This document shows, piece after piece, positions 62,204-64,000 of a stretch of DNA of 64,000 nucleotides. The stretch is from Aquibacillus rhizosphaerae (GTDB taxonomy: Bacteria; Bacillota; Bacilli; Bacillales; Amphibacillaceae). The translations under genes and the position numbers were made by a program. Under the pieces are notes generated by a model that was not told where the DNA came from, did not search any database, and saw only the letters and a program-made list of their open reading frames with translations. Position 1 is the first letter of the stretch. Each line of letters opens with the position of its first letter. The stretch spans positions 248,001 through 312,000 of the forward strand of contig NZ_JASTZU010000063.1 in the NCBI RefSeq assembly GCF_030282825.1, read 5' to 3'.

Positions 62204-62556
62204 GTTTTCGTGTGTTTTTTATAAGGTTCTTTTACAAGCTTTGTCGCTTAAAGAATCGACGTATTCAGCAACAACAGATTGTATAGATTTATAGGCTACA
62301 ATACTGACCTTATGAAAACTTCCTTCTTGAAATACTTGATTAGTGACAAACTCATGAACAAATAACTCAAAAGTAAACATAAACAAAAATTATACATTTG
62401 TTTATGTTTACTTTTGAGTTGGTGATGAATATAATGGAAGTACACAATGTGAATTATTGAGCATAATTTAATTAGTTCTTAGTCAGACAATCAGTTAGAG
62501 TATTTATAATGTTAACTGTGAAGTGATGATCAATTATGAAGATGGAGGAGATAAAT
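62204..62556. other. intergenic region before lactaldehyde reductase
   Basis: Contains the right half of the rhaA terminator, a 53-codon minus-strand frame (62219-62380, MFTFELFVHEFVTNQ..., no SD), the perfect palindrome 62364-62420 and a possible -10 TATAAT at 62505. The frame may be a remnant. Confidence 0.5.
62364..62420. promoter_or_regulatory. perfect 24-bp inverted repeat upstream of lactaldehyde reductase
   Basis: Arms 62364-62387 and 62397-62420 are exact complements around a 9-nt loop. Inner ends are AAACAAA / TTTGTTT, as in an imperfect dyad upstream of rhaD (63789-63842). Candidate operator or hairpin. Confidence 0.7.
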
Positions 62557-63705
62557 ATGTCAAAAGTATTGTATGTACCAAGTACGAATTTAATCGGCAG
62601 AGGGTGCTTAACAGAAGTTGGTCCATTTTTGGAGGAGTTAGGATTCACGAAGGCATTGGTAGTTACAGATAAATTCTTAAATAAACGCGGAATCGTTAAA
62701 AGGGTATTAGATCAATTAGCAAAGGCAGAAATAGAATACATTGTTTACGACGAAGTGAAGCCAAATCCAACAACAAAAAATGTCCATGATGGTGTCGCTG
62801 TTTTTAAAGATAATACGTGCGATTTCATCATATCTGTTGGTGGTGGATCTCCACAAGATGCAGCTAAAGGAATTGGTTTAGTTGTTACAAATGAAGGTAA
62901 TGTTCGTGATTTTGAAGGTGTGAACAAAACAAAACATAAGGCAATTCCTACGATAGCTATAAATACAACTGCAGGTACTTCTGCCGAATATACGATTAAC
63001 TACGTCATAACAGATGAAGAGCGCGAAGTGAAAATGGTTATGGTCGATAAAAATAGCTTAGTTACAGTAACTGTAAATGACCCGGAATTAATGGTAGATA
63101 AACCAGCAGATTTAACTGCTGCAACTGGTATGGACGCATTAACACATGCCATTGAAGCAATTGTGACTCCAGGTGCCTATCCGATTACTGATGCAACTGC
63201 ACTTGCAGCTGTAGAATTAATCTTCAATTATTTACCGAGAGCTGTAAAAGATGGACATGATATCGAAGCACGTGAACAAATGGTGTACGTCATGTTTCTA
63301 GGTGGTGTGGCATTTAACAATGCAGGTCTTGGTTATGTTCATGCAATGGCTCATCAGCTTGGTGGAGTCTATGATTTGCCTCATGGTGTTTGTAACGCGA
63401 TGTTGTTGCCAATTGTTGAAAGAGAAAATGCGAAGCGTAATCCGAAAAAATTCCGTGCTATTGCTAAAGCATGTGGAGTTGATATTTCTGACAAAACGGA
63501 TGAACAATGTGCCACACACGTAATTGAAGCAATAAAGATGTTATCAGAAGAAGTGGGAATTCCAAGCAAACTTTCTGAGTTAGGGGTGGATACAGTCGAT
63601 CTTGATAAATTAGCAAACAATGCTATGAAAGATGCCTGTGCACCTGGTAATCCATTTCAACCTACAAAAGAAGAGGTTATCGCTATGTTCAAAGAGATTT
63701 TATAG
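62557..63705 (+). CDS. fucO: iron-containing alcohol dehydrogenase, probable lactaldehyde reductase
   Basis: 382 residues. NAD-binding GGGSPQDAAKG near 97; iron ligands in DALTHAIEAIV (Asp/His near 195-199) and HAMAHQLGGVYDLPHG (His near 262 and 276). Strongly like FucO, which reduces L-lactaldehyde from rhamnulose 1-phosphate cleavage to 1,2-propanediol. GGAGGAG lies 7 nt before ATG 62557; the longer reading from 62536 covers it. Lies between rhaA and rhaD. Confidence 0.9.
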   Translation: MSKVLYVPSTNLIGRGCLTEVGPFLEELGFTKALVVTDKFLNKRGIVKRVLDQLAKAEIEYIVYDEVKPNPTTKNVHDGVAVFKDNTCDFIISVGGGSPQDAAKGIGLVVTNEGNVRDFEGVNKTKHKAIPTIAINTTAGTSAEYTINYVITDEEREVKMVMVDKNSLVTVTVNDPELMVDKPADLTAATGMDALTHAIEAIVTPGAYPITDATALAAVELIFNYLPRAVKDGHDIEAREQMVYVMFLGGVAFNNAGLGYVHAMAHQLGGVYDLPHGVCNAMLLPIVERENAKRNPKKFRAIAKACGVDISDKTDEQCATHVIEAIKMLSEEVGIPSKLSELGVDTVDLDKLANNAMKDACAPGNPFQPTKEEVIAMFKEIL

Positions 63706-63788
63706 ATAATAAGTTAAAAAATAGCAAGTAATTCATCAGTATGGTGATTTACTTTCTATTGTATTTAGTATTAATTGTGAACGAAAAT

Positions 63789-63842
63789 CAAATAAACAAA
63801 AACAAACAAAAAGTAAAATGTTTGTTTGTTGTTGAGTATTTG
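63789..63842. promoter_or_regulatory. imperfect dyad upstream of rhaD
   Basis: CAAATA/TATTTG outer and AACAAACA/TGTTTGTT inner pairs, centre near 63814. Shares AAACAAA/TTTGTTT with the palindrome before fucO. Confidence 0.45.
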
Positions 63843-63931
63843 ATGTAATGGAGTTAAAATAAAAGTATAAACAGATACTCATTTAATGAATATAAATTAA
63901 AATACATTAAATAAATGAAAGGAAGATAAAA

Positions 63932-64000
63932 ATGAAAATATTACAAGAGGTTGAAAATGAACATGTGTTGATGGCACCCTTCGTTAAAGAAATGATGGAT
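63932..64000 (+). CDS. rhaD: rhamnulose-1-phosphate aldolase, N-terminal 23 codons only
   Basis: MKILQEVENEHVLMAPFVKE fits the N-terminus of class II RhaD aldolases (APFVKEM). GAAAGGAAG precedes the ATG. It would cleave rhamnulose 1-phosphate to dihydroxyacetone phosphate and L-lactaldehyde, the substrate of the preceding enzyme. The identification rests on context and a short stretch. Confidence 0.6.
   Translation, partial: MKILQEVENEHVLMAPFVKEMMD

Overview
The window is low-GC Firmicutes DNA from a spore-forming Bacillaceae bacterium. Evidence for this: strong AGGAGG-type ribosome binding sites, frequent GTG and TTG starts, a CotA-type spore laccase, a YjcZ-type small sporulation protein, sulfolactate genes, Fur/Zur/Fnr/CcpA-like sites matching Bacillus consensus sequences, and dispersed Bacillaceae intergenic repeats. 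A CPA1 Na+/H+ antiporter and a KtrC-like protein fit a halotolerant genus near Gracilibacillus or Oceanobacillus, but the genus is an inference. I found no rRNA, tRNA or CRISPR array.

Layout. 1-7.7 kb: the end of an ABC transporter, a metallophosphoesterase, and a five-gene histidine kinase/response regulator/ABC-2 exporter set in the order of the B. subtilis linearmycin-resistance locus (lnrJKLMN). 7.7-13.8 kb: iron genes with Fur boxes (flavodoxin; divergent siderophore permeases and binding lipoprotein), a peroxiredoxin-like protein and a coiled-coil protein. 13.9-18.6 kb: an SDR protein, CotA-like laccase, DHH phosphoesterase and NusG-II protein. 18.7-22 kb: a Zur-type promoter in front of a ZnuA-like lipoprotein with a 36-bp tandem repeat, followed by a YcgR/YcgQ-like membrane pair. 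23-26.6 kb: cysH-cysP divergent from comB-comA (phosphosulfolactate phosphatase and synthase), a sulfate-to-sulfolactate neighbourhood. 27-38 kb: an antiporter, GNAT and VOC proteins and small membrane proteins, interrupted by decayed genes (glycine-zipper protein, GNAT, alpha/beta hydrolase, IS1595 transposase).

37.8-46.3 kb and 56.9-64 kb together look like a rhamnogalacturonan-I programme. An AraC regulator and a GH127 beta-L-arabinofuranosidase precede a 1581-residue sortase-anchored protein that joins a CE12 rhamnogalacturonan acetylesterase to a PL11 rhamnogalacturonan lyase. Farther on come an AraC regulator, rhaB, rhaA, a lactaldehyde reductase and the start of rhaD. The surface enzymes would release rhamnose-containing oligomers and the rha genes would catabolise the rhamnose. 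cre-like sites precede the surface enzyme and rhaB.

46.4-56 kb holds HAD phosphatases, ktrC, and an assimilatory nitrite reductase/siroheme operon (nirB-nirD-nasF-sirB) behind a perfect Fnr-type box placed for -41.5 activation. An IS3/IS150-group element (60756-62203) has landed in the loop of the rhaA terminator. No wholly new defence or mobile system was recognised. The most unusual items are the IS in the terminator loop, the acetylesterase-lyase fusion, the zinc lipoprotein without its ABC partners, the paired hairpin repeat at 9.4/56.1 kb and two perfect 24-bp palindromes.
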